A stretch of 64,000 nt of DNA from Collinsella sp. GTDB lineage: Bacteria; Actinomycetota; Coriobacteriia; Coriobacteriales; Coriobacteriaceae. A model generated the notes under the pieces. It was not told where the DNA came from. It worked only from the letters and a program-made list of their open reading frames with translations, and made no database searches. A program made the translations under genes and the position numbers. Numbering within the stretch: position 1 is the stretch's first letter; every line of letters begins with the position of its first letter. The stretch spans positions 49,381 through 113,380 of the forward strand of contig JAHYYI010000005.1 in the NCBI GenBank assembly GCA_019425045.1, read 5' to 3'. Shown piece after piece: positions 52,831-62,597 of the stretch.

Positions 52831-54780
52831 CTAGAGCTCGCAGGCGACCTTGTAGCCATCGCCGATGGCGTCGCGGATGTTGCCGCACTTGTTGGCATCG
52901 CCCAGCACGTGGGTGGCAACACCGGCTGCAGCCAGGTCGTCGGCCAGCTTGGTATTGGGACGATAGCCCATGGCAAGCACCAGCGTATCGGCACCGGTGA
53001 TGGTGTGGACCTCGCCGTCCTTCTCGTAGCTGATGGTGTCCTCGGTAATCTCGGTCACCCTGGCCTCAGTCAGCACGTGGACACCCTTGGAGAGCATGCG
53101 CGTGATGAGCACCGCGCGGCCGGCACCGCCCTCGTTGGCGGCGAGCGTCTTGGTCATCTCGATGACGGTGACATCGCGATTGGCCGGCGACAGGTCGTTG
53201 ACCAGCGGGGCCAGGTAATCTGCCGTCTCGCAACCGACGGTGCCGCCGCCCACGATGACGATCTTTTTGCCCGGGAAAGCCTTGCCACCCAGCAGGTCAT
53301 CAGCCGTCATGACCTGCTTAAAACCCTGCATGAAGGCCGGAGCGATGGGCTCGGCGCCATAGGCCAGGACGACCTCGTAGCCGGCGTAGTCACGCTGAAT
53401 GTCCTCGGCAGTAAGCTCGGTACCAAAGACGCACGTGACGCCTGCCTCGGCCAAGCGACGGTACTGATACTTGATCACGCGGGTGAGCTCCTGCTTTGCC
53501 GGCGGCACGGCCGCGATGCGCATCTCGCCGCCCGGTTCGTCCTGTTTATCCACGAGCACCACGTTATGGCCGCGCTTGGCAGCAATGTAGGCTGCCTCCA
53601 TGCCTGCGGGACCGGCACCCACAACGAGCACGTTCTTTGCCTCGGCGGCAGGCTCGTAGCCGGCCTCGTCGCGCTCCACGTCCGGGTTGACGGTGCAGGA
53701 GATGCGCTTGCCAAACATAATGCCGTTCAGGCAGCGCAGGCAACCGATGCAAGGACGGATCTCGTCGGCGTTGCCGGCGGCCGCCTTGTTGCAGAACTCG
53801 GCATCGCACAGGTTGGCGCGACCCATCATGCAGATGTCGGCGGCGCCGTCCTCGATCAGTTCCTCGGCAATCCAGGCCTCATTGATGCGTCCGACCGTGG
53901 CGACGGGAATGTTCACGTGTTTCTTGATCTCGCGCGAACAGGCAGCGTGCGAAGCCTGCTGCGTGCCGGCGGCGGGAATGGCGGAGCCGCGCTTGATGGT
54001 AGTGCCGCCCGACACGTGGATCATGTCGACGCCAGCCTTCTCCAGTCGACGCGAGACGTAGATCATGTCGTTGAGGGTCAGGCCGCCATCGGTGTACTCG
54101 TCGCCCGAAATGCGGACGTCGATGATAAAGTCCTTGCCGCAGCGCTCGCGGATCTCGGCGATGACCTCAAGCAAAAAGCGCATGCGGGCGTCGAGCGAGC
54201 CACCGTACTCATCGGTACGCTTGTTATAGAGCGGGGTCAAAAAGCCACCGAGCATGCCGTGGGCGTGTGCCGCATGGACCTCGACGCCGTCAACACCGGC
54301 CTTCTGCATGCGCACAGCAGCGTCACCAAACTGATGCGTGAGCTCGTGGATCTCATCGACCGTGATGGGGCGCGGCGCCTCGCGGGCATAGGACGGGCCC
54401 ACAAAGGACGGAGCGATCAGGCGCGGCGTGCCCGGAATGTTAAAGGCCATGTAGGCGGGATGGAAGAGCTGCGGCATGATCTTGCAGCCATACTCGTGGA
54501 CGGCTGCGGCGAGCTTTTCCCAGCCGGGGATAAACGTGTCGTCGTAGCAGCACATGTCACCCGGCAGATAGGTATAGGTGGGCTCGACCGTCACGACCTC
54601 GGTAATGATGAGGCCCACGCCGCCCTTGGCACGGGCACGGTAATGATCGACCAAGTCGTCGGTCACATAGCCGTGGTCGGCCAGGTTCGTGGACACCGGC
54701 GGCATAAAGACGCGGTTCTTGACCTCGGTCGTACCGACCTTGATCGGGCTAAAGAGCATCGGGTAGGCGGAAGACTCCAT
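52831..54780 (-). CDS. Old-yellow-enzyme-type NADH:enoate/dienoyl-CoA-like reductase (FMN, 4Fe-4S, FAD)
   Basis: 649 aa, ATG 54780 behind AAAGGAACCCTGT. Residues ~1-340 form a TIM-barrel FMN domain (LFSPIKVGTTEVKNRVFMPP; GVDGVEVHAAHAHGMLGGFL with two catalytic His). A cysteine cluster CIGCLRC...C (about 350-370) holds the 4Fe-4S cluster, with one residue fewer between the second and third Cys than in E. coli FadH. The C-terminal half has two Rossmann motifs, VLVVGAGPAGMEAAYIA (FAD) and KIVIVGGGTVGCETADYL (NADH). It reduces enoates, dienoyl-CoA or steroid-like enones; the substrate is unknown. Confidence 0.9.
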   Translation of the reverse strand: MESSAYPMLFSPIKVGTTEVKNRVFMPPVSTNLADHGYVTDDLVDHYRARAKGGVGLIITEVVTVEPTYTYLPGDMCCYDDTFIPGWEKLAAAVHEYGCKIMPQLFHPAYMAFNIPGTPRLIAPSFVGPSYAREAPRPITVDEIHELTHQFGDAAVRMQKAGVDGVEVHAAHAHGMLGGFLTPLYNKRTDEYGGSLDARMRFLLEVIAEIRERCGKDFIIDVRISGDEYTDGGLTLNDMIYVSRRLEKAGVDMIHVSGGTTIKRGSAIPAAGTQQASHAACSREIKKHVNIPVATVGRINEAWIAEELIEDGAADICMMGRANLCDAEFCNKAAAGNADEIRPCIGCLRCLNGIMFGKRISCTVNPDVERDEAGYEPAAEAKNVLVVGAGPAGMEAAYIAAKRGHNVVLVDKQDEPGGEMRIAAVPPAKQELTRVIKYQYRRLAEAGVTCVFGTELTAEDIQRDYAGYEVVLAYGAEPIAPAFMQGFKQVMTADDLLGGKAFPGKKIVIVGGGTVGCETADYLAPLVNDLSPANRDVTVIEMTKTLAANEGGAGRAVLITRMLSKGVHVLTEARVTEITEDTISYEKDGEVHTITGADTLVLAMGYRPNTKLADDLAAAGVATHVLGDANKCGNIRDAIGDGYKVACEL

Positions 54781-54885
54781 ACAGGGTTCCTTTCGTTTGA
54801 GCCGCTCGGCGGCAGTTGCTAACGTACTTATCGTATCAGTAACCGCGCTGTACCCGACTGTACACGCTCCCCCGGCTTTTACTCA

Positions 54886-55010
54886 GCCCACAAAAAGTTG
54901 CGGTGGAATACGGAGTAGATAAGGCCTTTGACAGCCAAAACAGTCCGTATTTCACCGCAACTGATGGGCGGGGTGGAGTTAGAGGCCCAGGTAGGCAGTC
55001 ATGCCCTCAC
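54886..55010. repeat. kdp-flanking direct repeat, copy A
   Basis: About 120 bp, near-identical to 63299-63420 and in the same orientation. It contains a 19-bp-arm hairpin (54896-54914 with 54944-54962) and then the 3' end of a lost gene (minus strand, ending EGMTAYLGL). It starts ~105 bp from the OYE gene and ends ~15 bp before the kdpC stop. Confidence 0.85.
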
Positions 55011-55023
55011 CCGCCACTCCCTC
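54979..55023 (-). pseudogene. Remnant: last ~15 codons of an oxidoreductase-like gene
   Basis: The minus strand reads ...VAGEGMTAYLGL then TAA, closely matching the tail at 63392 (...LAVEGMTTYLGL). Only the C terminus is left and there is no start. Confidence 0.55.
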
Positions 55024-55025
55024 AC

Positions 55026-55616
55026 CTACAGCGCGCCGTCCAGCATAAGATTCACCTTGAGCACGTTGACCGTGGGCTCGCCGAACACGCCGAGGAAACG
55101 GCCCTTGGTGCACGCGGCGATGATGTCGCGCACCTCGTCCTCACTTTTGCCCGTGGCCTTGGCAAGGCGCGGAACCTGGTACTCGGCGGCATCCGGAGAG
55201 ATCTCCGGGTCGAGACCGGACCCCGAACACGTCACCAGGTCGACGGGCACAGCGTCCATATCGGCATCGGGGTTGGCGGCGCGGATCTTCTTCACGCGCG
55301 CATCTATCAGCTGCCGATACTCCTCACTCGCCGGGGACAGGTTGGACGGGGCACCATACGCCATGAGCTCGCCGTCTTCGCCTTCGACAATTGATACGTT
55401 CTGGATACGACCCCACATGTGGGCTTCGTCATCGAAGTTCTGGCCGATGAGCTCGGAACCCACAACCTTGCCGTCGACCGTAATGAGCGATCCGTTCGCC
55501 TGGTACGGAAACGCAAGCTGCGCGACGCCGGTCACCACGAGCGTGTATCCCAGGCCGCAGACGATGGTAAACAGCGCGAACACGCCAAGTGCGCGCGATG
55601 CGATACCTTTGAACAT
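55026..55616 (-). CDS. kdpC: Potassium-transporting ATPase subunit C
   Basis: 196 aa, ATG 55616 behind GGAGGTTTGT. One membrane helix (about 10-30) then the KdpC periplasmic domain with GSELIGQNF, the segment DLVTCSGSGLDPEISPDAAEYQVPRLA (which includes SGSGLDP near residue 138) and a C terminus VNLMLDGAL. It is the chaperone-like subunit that increases ATP affinity of KdpB. Last gene of kdpFABC; its stop lies next to repeat A. Confidence 0.95.
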   Translation of the reverse strand: MFKGIASRALGVFALFTIVCGLGYTLVVTGVAQLAFPYQANGSLITVDGKVVGSELIGQNFDDEAHMWGRIQNVSIVEGEDGELMAYGAPSNLSPASEEYRQLIDARVKKIRAANPDADMDAVPVDLVTCSGSGLDPEISPDAAEYQVPRLAKATGKSEDEVRDIIAACTKGRFLGVFGEPTVNVLKVNLMLDGAL

Positions 55617-55628
55617 ACAAACCTCCGT

Positions 55629-57689
55629 CTACATCATGCCAATGCCGAACAAGGCCAGCAGCATGTCGATAATCTTGATGAATACGAACGGTGCCACGAT
55701 ACCGCCCAGACCCCACACCAGCAGGTTGTGGGTCAGCAGCTGGCCGGACGAAAGCTCGCGGTACTTCACGCCTTTCAGGGCGGCAGGAATCAGCGCGACG
55801 ATGACCAGCGCGTTGTAGATAATGGCGGACAGCACGGCCGTCAACGGGTTGGTGAGGCCCAGGATGTTGAGGGCGCCCAGTCCCGGATAGATCGGAGAGA
55901 ACAGCGCCGGGATGATGGCGAAATACTTCGCCACGTCGTTGGCAACAGAAAAGGTCGTGAGCGAGCCGCGGGTCATGAGCAGTTGCTTGCCGATGCGCAC
56001 GACCTCGATGAGCTTGGTGGGGCTGGAGTCGAGGTCGACCATGTTGCCGGCCTCCTTGGCAGCCTGGGTTCCCGTGTTCATGGCCACGGCAACATCCGCC
56101 TGCGCCAGCGCCGGTGCGTCGTTGGTGCCGTCGCCGGTCATGGCGACCAGGTGACCCTCGCGCTGGAACGAGCGAATCTTCTCGAGCTTGCCCTCGGGGG
56201 TGGCCTCGGCCAGGAAGTCGTCCACGCCCGCCTCGGCGGCGATGGCGGCTGCCGTGAGCGGGTTATCGCCCGTCACCATGATGGTCTTGATACCCATGCG
56301 GCGCAGGTCGGCGAACTTCTCCTTCACGCCGGACTTGATGATGTCCTTAAGGTAGACGACACCCAGCACACGTCGGTCCTTTGCCACGACCAACGGGGTG
56401 CCGCCCACCTTCGCAATGCGTTCGACGGCCTCGTCGCACTCCTTCGAGAACACTCCTCCGGCAGCCTCCACATAAGCGCGAACGGAATCGGCCGCACCTT
56501 TGCGAATCTCGCTGTCGGCGTAGTTCACACCGGACATGCGGGTCGCCGCAGTGAAGGGGATGAACTCCATGCCCTTATCCTCGAGTGTGCGGCCGCGCAG
56601 CCCAAACTGCTCCTTGGCGAGCACGACGATGGAGCGGCCCTCGGGGGTCTCATCCGCCAGAGAGGACAGCTGCGCGGCATCGGCGAGTTCTGCCGGATCG
56701 ACACCGTCGACCGGAATGAACTCAGCGGCCTGGCGGTTGCCCAAGGTGATGGTACCGGTCTTATCGAGCATGAGAATGTCGACGTCGCCGGCGGCCTCGA
56801 TGGCGCGGCCGGACATGGCCAGCACGTTGGCCTCGTTCAGTCGGCTCATGCCGGCGATGCCAATGGCGGACAGCAGCGCACCAATGGTGGTGGGCGCCAG
56901 ACAGACGAGCAAGGCAACGAGCGTGGTCACAGCGGTGGGGTTCGCCATACCGTTGAGCCCTGCAGAGAAACTCGAGTAGCAGTACAGTGCGAGCGTCACG
57001 AGGATGAAGATGACGGACAGAGCAACCAGAAAGATCTCGAGCGCGACCTCGTTGGGGGTCTTCTTGCGGGCGGCGCCCTCGACCATGGCGATCATCTTAT
57101 CCAGGAAGCTCTGGCCAGGCTCACTGGTGATTTTCACCACAATCCAATCGGAAAGCACGGTGGTGCCACCAGTGACGGCAGAACGGTCGCCGCCAGCCTC
57201 GCGAACCACGGGTGCAGACTCGCCGGTAATGGCCGACTCATCAACCGAGGCGGCACCCTCGATGACATCGCCGTCTCCCGGAATCTGCTCGCCGGCGCGC
57301 ACGACCACCAGATCCCCGCGTGAGAGCTCGGTACCGGGAACGACCGTGAAGCGGTCCTTATCCTCGACGGACTCGATGCGATGGGCCTCGACGTCCTTTT
57401 TCGCCGCGCGCAGGGAGTCTGCCTGCGCCTTACCGCGGCCCTCGGCAAGTGCCTCGGCAAAATTTGAAAAGAGGTCGGTCAGCCAGAGAATGACGGCAAT
57501 GGCGATCACATAGTACGTGGGGACGCCGGCGTCCTGTACCCCAAAAATAGAGGCGATGGCCAGAATGGAGGTCATGGCGGCCGACAGCCACACCAGGAAC
57601 ATGACCGGGTTTTGGACCTGGACACGGGGGTCAAGCTTGGCAAATGAATCGCGCACCGCGCGGCTCATCATGTCTTTTTGCATAGCCAT
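55629..57689 (-). CDS. kdpB: Potassium-transporting P-type ATPase subunit B
   Basis: 686 aa from ATG 57689 behind AAAGGAGTCGC. P-type motifs: TGESAP (near residue 152), DKTGTIT (near 310) and MTGDGTNDAPALAQADVAVAM (hinge, near 525). Seven membrane helices are as expected. It hydrolyses ATP via an aspartyl phosphate to drive K+ import by the KdpA channel. The Ser phosphorylated to inhibit KdpB in E. coli is within the TGES loop, here also present. Confidence 0.97.
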   Translation of the reverse strand: MAMQKDMMSRAVRDSFAKLDPRVQVQNPVMFLVWLSAAMTSILAIASIFGVQDAGVPTYYVIAIAVILWLTDLFSNFAEALAEGRGKAQADSLRAAKKDVEAHRIESVEDKDRFTVVPGTELSRGDLVVVRAGEQIPGDGDVIEGAASVDESAITGESAPVVREAGGDRSAVTGGTTVLSDWIVVKITSEPGQSFLDKMIAMVEGAARKKTPNEVALEIFLVALSVIFILVTLALYCYSSFSAGLNGMANPTAVTTLVALLVCLAPTTIGALLSAIGIAGMSRLNEANVLAMSGRAIEAAGDVDILMLDKTGTITLGNRQAAEFIPVDGVDPAELADAAQLSSLADETPEGRSIVVLAKEQFGLRGRTLEDKGMEFIPFTAATRMSGVNYADSEIRKGAADSVRAYVEAAGGVFSKECDEAVERIAKVGGTPLVVAKDRRVLGVVYLKDIIKSGVKEKFADLRRMGIKTIMVTGDNPLTAAAIAAEAGVDDFLAEATPEGKLEKIRSFQREGHLVAMTGDGTNDAPALAQADVAVAMNTGTQAAKEAGNMVDLDSSPTKLIEVVRIGKQLLMTRGSLTTFSVANDVAKYFAIIPALFSPIYPGLGALNILGLTNPLTAVLSAIIYNALVIVALIPAALKGVKYRELSSGQLLTHNLLVWGLGGIVAPFVFIKIIDMLLALFGIGMM

Positions 57690-57704
57690 AAATCTGCGAC
57701 TCCT

Positions 57705-59528
57705 TTACGCAACCATCTGGAAGAATTCGGCAACGGGACCAAGCGCCAACGCCGGGAAGAAGCTCAGGGCGCCAATCAGCAGAACGACGAATACCAGTAG
57801 GAACACGAACATGGCATTGGTGGTGGAAAGCGTGCCGGCGCTCTCGGCGACCTTGCCCTTCCCGGCCAGCGAGCCCGCAATGGCGAGCGTGCCCACAATC
57901 GGCAGGAACCGCGCGAACAGCATCTCGATACCCAGCAGCACGTTGATCCACGGGATATTGCAGTTCATGCCGGCGAATGAGGAGCCGTTGTTGCCACCAG
58001 CCGAAGTAAGGGCGTACAGGACCTCGGAGAAGCCATGCGCCCCGCCGTTGGTGAGTTGGTCGACAAGACCGGGCACCATGCAGGCGATAGCGGAGCTCAC
58101 CAGAATGGCGAACGGAGTGGCGAGACACAGAACCACCGCCCAGCGCATCTCGGTCGGCTCAATCTTCTTGCCCAGGAACTCGGGTGTGCGGCCGACCATA
58201 AGGCCGGCGATAAACACCGTGAGGATGGCGAAGCCGATCATGCCGTACAGGCCGCAGCCCACGCCGCCGAAGACGACCTCGCCCAGCGCTATCTGGAGCA
58301 TCTGGACAAACCCGCCGAGCGGGGTGTAGGAGTCGTGCATGGAGTTGACCGAGCCGTTGGAAGCAGCCGTCGTGAAAGCGGACCAGGTGGAAGAGGAGGC
58401 GATACCGAAACGGCTCTCCTTGCCCTCCATGTTGCCGCCGGCCTGGCCGTCGGTCATCTCGATATTGACCGCTCCGCCATCGGCCAGCTGCGGGGTACCC
58501 ATATGCTCGTTAACGGCGATGATGCCGGTGAAGATCACCAGCAGGATGAACATGGCGGCAAAGATAGCCTTGCCCTGCTTGGTGTTCTTGACGCCGATAC
58601 CGAAGGTGAAGCAGCAGGCGGCCGGGATCAGCAGCAGGCTGGTCATCTCGATGATGTTGGTGAAGGCACTGGGGTTCTCATACGGATGGGCGGAGTTCAC
58701 GCCGAAGAAGCCGCCGCCGTTGGTGCCGGACTGCTTGACGGCAACCTGAGGAGCCGCGGGACCCTGGGGCAGGAACTGCTCGGTGACCACGCGCGCGCCC
58801 TCGACAACCTTGCCGTCGACCTTGACCGTGTCGCCCTCGATCTGGGCGCCGTCGATGACGCTCCAGCCGCCGTCTGCATTAGGCTGGACAGCGACGGGCT
58901 CTACGAGCTCAGCCTTCTGAGCCGGCTGGAAGTTGGAGATGACGCCACCGGCAGCCAGGCAGATGCCGAACACGAGGTTCAGCGGGATGAGCACATACAG
59001 GACGGTGCGGGTGAGGTCGACCCAGAAGGAACCCAGACCCTGCTCCTTGACCTGACGGAAGCCGCGGATCAGCGCGAACATGACCGCGATACCGGTGCCA
59101 GCGGAAACGAAGTTCTGCACGGTGAGGCCCATGAACTGCACAAAGTAGGACAGGGTGGTCTCACCGGAATAGGATTGCCAATTGGTGTTGGTTATGAAGG
59201 AGGCAGCCGTATTGAACGACAGGTCCCACGACACACCCGGCAGGTGCTGGGGATTGCCTGGCAAGAAGGACTGAAGCGCCTGGAGTGCCACAAGAGCCAC
59301 GAGGCCGATCCCCGAAAAAACCAGCACGCTCGCCAGATAGCGCCTACACCCCATCTGCTCTGCCGCGTCGATGCGAAGCAGACGATAGACGCCACGCTCC
59401 ACAGGAGCAATCACAGGCGACAGGAACGTATGCTCACCATCCATGATATGGGCCATGAATCGACCGAGCGGAACGGCCAGGACGACGAGCACGGCAAAGT
59501 ACAAGATGTACTGAATCGCAGCGTCCAT
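57705..59528 (-). CDS. kdpA: Potassium-transporting ATPase potassium-binding subunit A
   Basis: 607 aa, ATG 59528 with GAGGAGTGATTCG ahead. Ten or so membrane helices; four selectivity-filter-like loops are visible, for example FITNTNWQSYSGE and SAGGNNGSSFAG and TNGGGFFGVN. It forms the high-affinity K+ channel-like part of the pump. The gene sits between kdpF and kdpB with 3 and 15 bp gaps. Confidence 0.97.
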   Translation of the reverse strand: MDAAIQYILYFAVLVVLAVPLGRFMAHIMDGEHTFLSPVIAPVERGVYRLLRIDAAEQMGCRRYLASVLVFSGIGLVALVALQALQSFLPGNPQHLPGVSWDLSFNTAASFITNTNWQSYSGETTLSYFVQFMGLTVQNFVSAGTGIAVMFALIRGFRQVKEQGLGSFWVDLTRTVLYVLIPLNLVFGICLAAGGVISNFQPAQKAELVEPVAVQPNADGGWSVIDGAQIEGDTVKVDGKVVEGARVVTEQFLPQGPAAPQVAVKQSGTNGGGFFGVNSAHPYENPSAFTNIIEMTSLLLIPAACCFTFGIGVKNTKQGKAIFAAMFILLVIFTGIIAVNEHMGTPQLADGGAVNIEMTDGQAGGNMEGKESRFGIASSSTWSAFTTAASNGSVNSMHDSYTPLGGFVQMLQIALGEVVFGGVGCGLYGMIGFAILTVFIAGLMVGRTPEFLGKKIEPTEMRWAVVLCLATPFAILVSSAIACMVPGLVDQLTNGGAHGFSEVLYALTSAGGNNGSSFAGMNCNIPWINVLLGIEMLFARFLPIVGTLAIAGSLAGKGKVAESAGTLSTTNAMFVFLLVFVVLLIGALSFFPALALGPVAEFFQMVA

Positions 59529-59531
59529 AGT

Positions 59532-59618
59532 TTACGAATCACTCCTCATCAGAATGTAGATGTAATAGATAAAGAGTCCAATGCAGGCGACTCCGATAAT
59601 GGGAATGAGGATGTCCAT
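59532..59618 (-). CDS. kdpF: Potassium-transporting ATPase small subunit F
   Basis: 28 aa from ATG 59618, behind AAAGGGGCGGTA. A single hydrophobic helix (IIGVACIGLFIYYIYIL) with short ends, the standard KdpF that stabilises the KdpABC complex. First gene of the minus-strand operon. Confidence 0.85.
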   Translation of the reverse strand: MDILIPIIGVACIGLFIYYIYILMRSDS

Positions 59619-59861
59619 TACCGCCCCTTTCATGCGCGGTCCGATGTCTCGGACGCCTGCTCTCGCAAGCGTCTGGGGACAGTAAACGCTTCTAGGGATT
59701 AAAGAGGCGTGAGGGCTGGGGCTCACGACCTTAAGATGCCGTAAATATGCAGGTAGAAAGCACTATTGCAGCTGCAGTGCGCCTATACTCGACCTCGCGT
59801 GCATACAGTGGTGTCCTCACCGCGTATGCACGCATGGACAACGCTTCAGAAAGGCTACGCT
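59619..59861. promoter_or_regulatory. Divergent kdpFABC/kdpDE control region
   Basis: 243 bp between the two divergent kdp operons. AT-rich stretches (TAAATATGCAGG, CCTATACTCG) may hold promoters. A recognisable KdpE site or c-di-AMP riboswitch was not found by eye. Confidence 0.4.
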
Positions 59862-62597
59862 ATGCAGCGCGACGCATCGGACACTCGCGTCAATCCAGAC
59901 CTCATCCTCAAAGCAATTGAGAAAGACGAGGTCGCCGATGACGCTCGAACCAGCCGGGGACACCTCAAGATTTTCTTTGGCTACGCTGCTGGCGCAGGCA
60001 AAACCTATGCGATGCTTCAAGCCGCCCACGCCGCCAAGCGGCGAGGTGTCGACGTCGTCGCGGGATACATCGAGCCGCACGAACGTCCGGCAACTGCCCA
60101 TCTTGCACAAGGGCTTGAGAACGTGCCCTGTAAACTCATCGAGCACAACGGCATTGCGCTCAGCGAGTTCGACCTAGATGCGGCTATCGAGCGCGCCCCT
60201 CAGCTCATCCTTGTCGACGAGCTCGCCCATACGAATGCGCCGGGGTCTCGCCACAACAAACGCTATCAAGACGTCGAGGAACTTCTACATGCGGGCATCG
60301 ACGTCTATACGACCGTGAACGTTCAGCATATCGAGAGCCTAAACGACATGGTTGCATCCATCACCGGCGTTGTCGTGAGCGAACGAATCCCCGACCGTAT
60401 CTTCGATGATGCCGACCAGGTCGAGCTCGTCGACATAGAGCCCGAAGACCTACTTGAGCGCCTTCGCGCCGGCCTCGTCTACCGTCCCGCACAAGCCGAC
60501 CGAGCGCAACAGCATTTTTTTACCGTCGAGAACCTCACCGCACTCCGAGAAATCGCGCTGCGCCGCTGCGCCGATCGCACCGGCCACCTCACAGACGCCG
60601 CACGCGTGCTGGGAAACCGTGACTACTACACCAGGGAGCGTATCTTAGTCTGTGTCTCCCCGGCGCCGACCAATCCCCGCATCGTCCGTGCCGCCGCACG
60701 CATGGCGAAAGCGTTTCGCAGCGAGCTCGTCGCCCTGTTCGTAGAGAGCCCGCGCACGCAAGCCATGAGCGATGATGAGCGCGCCAAGCTTGCAGCCAAT
60801 ATCGCCCTAGCCGAGCAGCTCGGAGCACATATGGAAACCGTCTATGGCGACGACATCGCGTTTCAGATCTCCGAGTTCGCGCGCCTGTCGGGTATTTCGA
60901 AGATCGTCATGGGGCGCACGGGCGAGCGCAGCAGCGTCCGTCAGGCCCTCTTCGGCCGCAAATCTCTCGTAGAACAGCTCATAACATTCGCCCCGAACCT
61001 CGACATTTACATCATTCCAGACCAGTCGACTCCGCCTTCCCGACCCAAAGGACGCCGCCGTGCGCTCGCCCTGCAGCCGCCCAGCAGCCGAGACGCGCTT
61101 CGCACGCTGGCCCTCTCTCTTGTCGCCACGGCTGTTGGCACGGCTTTCCGCCATCTGGGATTTGCCGATTCCAGCATCATATCCCTCTATATCCTCACGG
61201 CCCTGCTGACCGCCGTCACCACGACGGGGCGTATCTGCACGATCGTATCGAGCGTGCTCTCTGTAGTGCTTTACAACTTCTGCTTCGTCACGCCTCTGTT
61301 TTCGCTCGCCAGCTACGACCGAAGCTATCTGGTCACGTTCGGCATCATGTTCGCTACCGCTATGGTCGCCGGCGAGTTAACTGCGCGCATCGCCGACAAC
61401 GCCCGTACCTCCGCCGAGAACGCATTCAAAACGCGCGTACTCCTCGAAACGAACCAGCTCTTGCAGCAAGCCCATAGCGCGGAGGAGTGCGCCCGCGTCG
61501 CCATGAACCAACTCATCAAACTGCTTAAACTCGACGTGGTCTTCTACACCGCCGAACACGGCACGCTCGGCAAGACGCTCTATGAGTCCGCTGGCACCGA
61601 AAACCGATCCGCGTCGCTGCTCACAGACTACGAGCGCGCTGTTGCAACCTGGACATACACCAACAACAAGCGCGCGGGCGCAAGCACGCGGACCCTGCCT
61701 GAGGCGCGCTGTCTCTACCTCGCGGTTCGCACCGGCGACAAGGTATTCGGTGTCATCGGCATCGCCCTGGAGGGGCGCGAGATCGAAGCCTTCGAGCATT
61801 CGATTGTCCTATCTATCGTAGGCGAATGCGCCTTGGCGCTCGAAAGTGACCGGGCGGCGCAAGAGCGCGAAGAGGCTGCAGTCTTGGCGAAAAACGAGCA
61901 GCTGCGCGCCAACCTTTTGCGCTCCATCGGCCACGATTTGAGGACACCCCTCACGGCTATATCCGGATCTGCAGCAATCCTTCGGAAGAGCGACGAGAAG
62001 CTCAGCCTCGAACAACGCTGCGATCTTGCCGATGCCATCTACGACGACTCCCTCTGGCTTATCGATACCGTGGAGAACCTCCTCGCCATCACGCGCGTCG
62101 AGGACGGCACCATTCGCCTCAACTTCACATCCGAGCTCATCGACGAGGTCATCGAGGCCGCCCTCAGCCATGTCGCCCAAGCATCGCATGGACGCTCCGT
62201 CGCCATCGAGCACACTGACGACATCCTGCTGGTACGCATCGACGTCCATCTCATCATGCAGGTGCTTACGAATCTCATCATGAACGCCTTCAAATACACG
62301 CCCGAGGACTCGACTGTCACCATCAGCGCACGTCGCGAGGGTGCGTTCGTCGTGGTGGACGTCGCAGACGATGGGCCGGGTGTGGCAGAATGCGACAAGC
62401 CTCATATCTTTGAGCGCTTCTTCACCTCAAGCAATACGCAGCCCGTGGATTCGCGTCGAAGCATCGGCCTTGGGCTGTCGCTCTGCCGCTCCATCGTGGA
62501 GGCGCATGGCGGCGTCATCGAAGTTCGTGACAACCACCCCCATGGGGCCGTCTTCCGTTTTACCCTGCCCGCCGAGGAGATCGAGATTCATGAATAA
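59862..62597 (+). CDS. kdpD: KdpD osmosensitive K+ channel histidine kinase
   Basis: 911 aa from ATG 59862 with AGAAAGGC ahead (the frame opens at 59766). N-terminal KdpD domain with Walker A GYAAGAGKTYAML and DELAHTNAPGSRHNKRYQDV; a Usp-like domain (residues ~260-380, ILVCVSPAPTNPRI); four membrane helices (~400-510); a GAF-like domain; then the kinase core with H-box GHDLRTPLTAISGSAAIL and ATP-lid motifs (NLIMNAFKYTP, DDGPGV, SIGLGLSLCRSIV). It senses K+ limitation and phosphorylates KdpE. Confidence 0.97.
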   Translation: MQRDASDTRVNPDLILKAIEKDEVADDARTSRGHLKIFFGYAAGAGKTYAMLQAAHAAKRRGVDVVAGYIEPHERPATAHLAQGLENVPCKLIEHNGIALSEFDLDAAIERAPQLILVDELAHTNAPGSRHNKRYQDVEELLHAGIDVYTTVNVQHIESLNDMVASITGVVVSERIPDRIFDDADQVELVDIEPEDLLERLRAGLVYRPAQADRAQQHFFTVENLTALREIALRRCADRTGHLTDAARVLGNRDYYTRERILVCVSPAPTNPRIVRAAARMAKAFRSELVALFVESPRTQAMSDDERAKLAANIALAEQLGAHMETVYGDDIAFQISEFARLSGISKIVMGRTGERSSVRQALFGRKSLVEQLITFAPNLDIYIIPDQSTPPSRPKGRRRALALQPPSSRDALRTLALSLVATAVGTAFRHLGFADSSIISLYILTALLTAVTTTGRICTIVSSVLSVVLYNFCFVTPLFSLASYDRSYLVTFGIMFATAMVAGELTARIADNARTSAENAFKTRVLLETNQLLQQAHSAEECARVAMNQLIKLLKLDVVFYTAEHGTLGKTLYESAGTENRSASLLTDYERAVATWTYTNNKRAGASTRTLPEARCLYLAVRTGDKVFGVIGIALEGREIEAFEHSIVLSIVGECALALESDRAAQEREEAAVLAKNEQLRANLLRSIGHDLRTPLTAISGSAAILRKSDEKLSLEQRCDLADAIYDDSLWLIDTVENLLAITRVEDGTIRLNFTSELIDEVIEAALSHVAQASHGRSVAIEHTDDILLVRIDVHLIMQVLTNLIMNAFKYTPEDSTVTISARREGAFVVVDVADDGPGVAECDKPHIFERFFTSSNTQPVDSRRSIGLGLSLCRSIVEAHGGVIEVRDNHPHGAVFRFTLPAEEIEIHE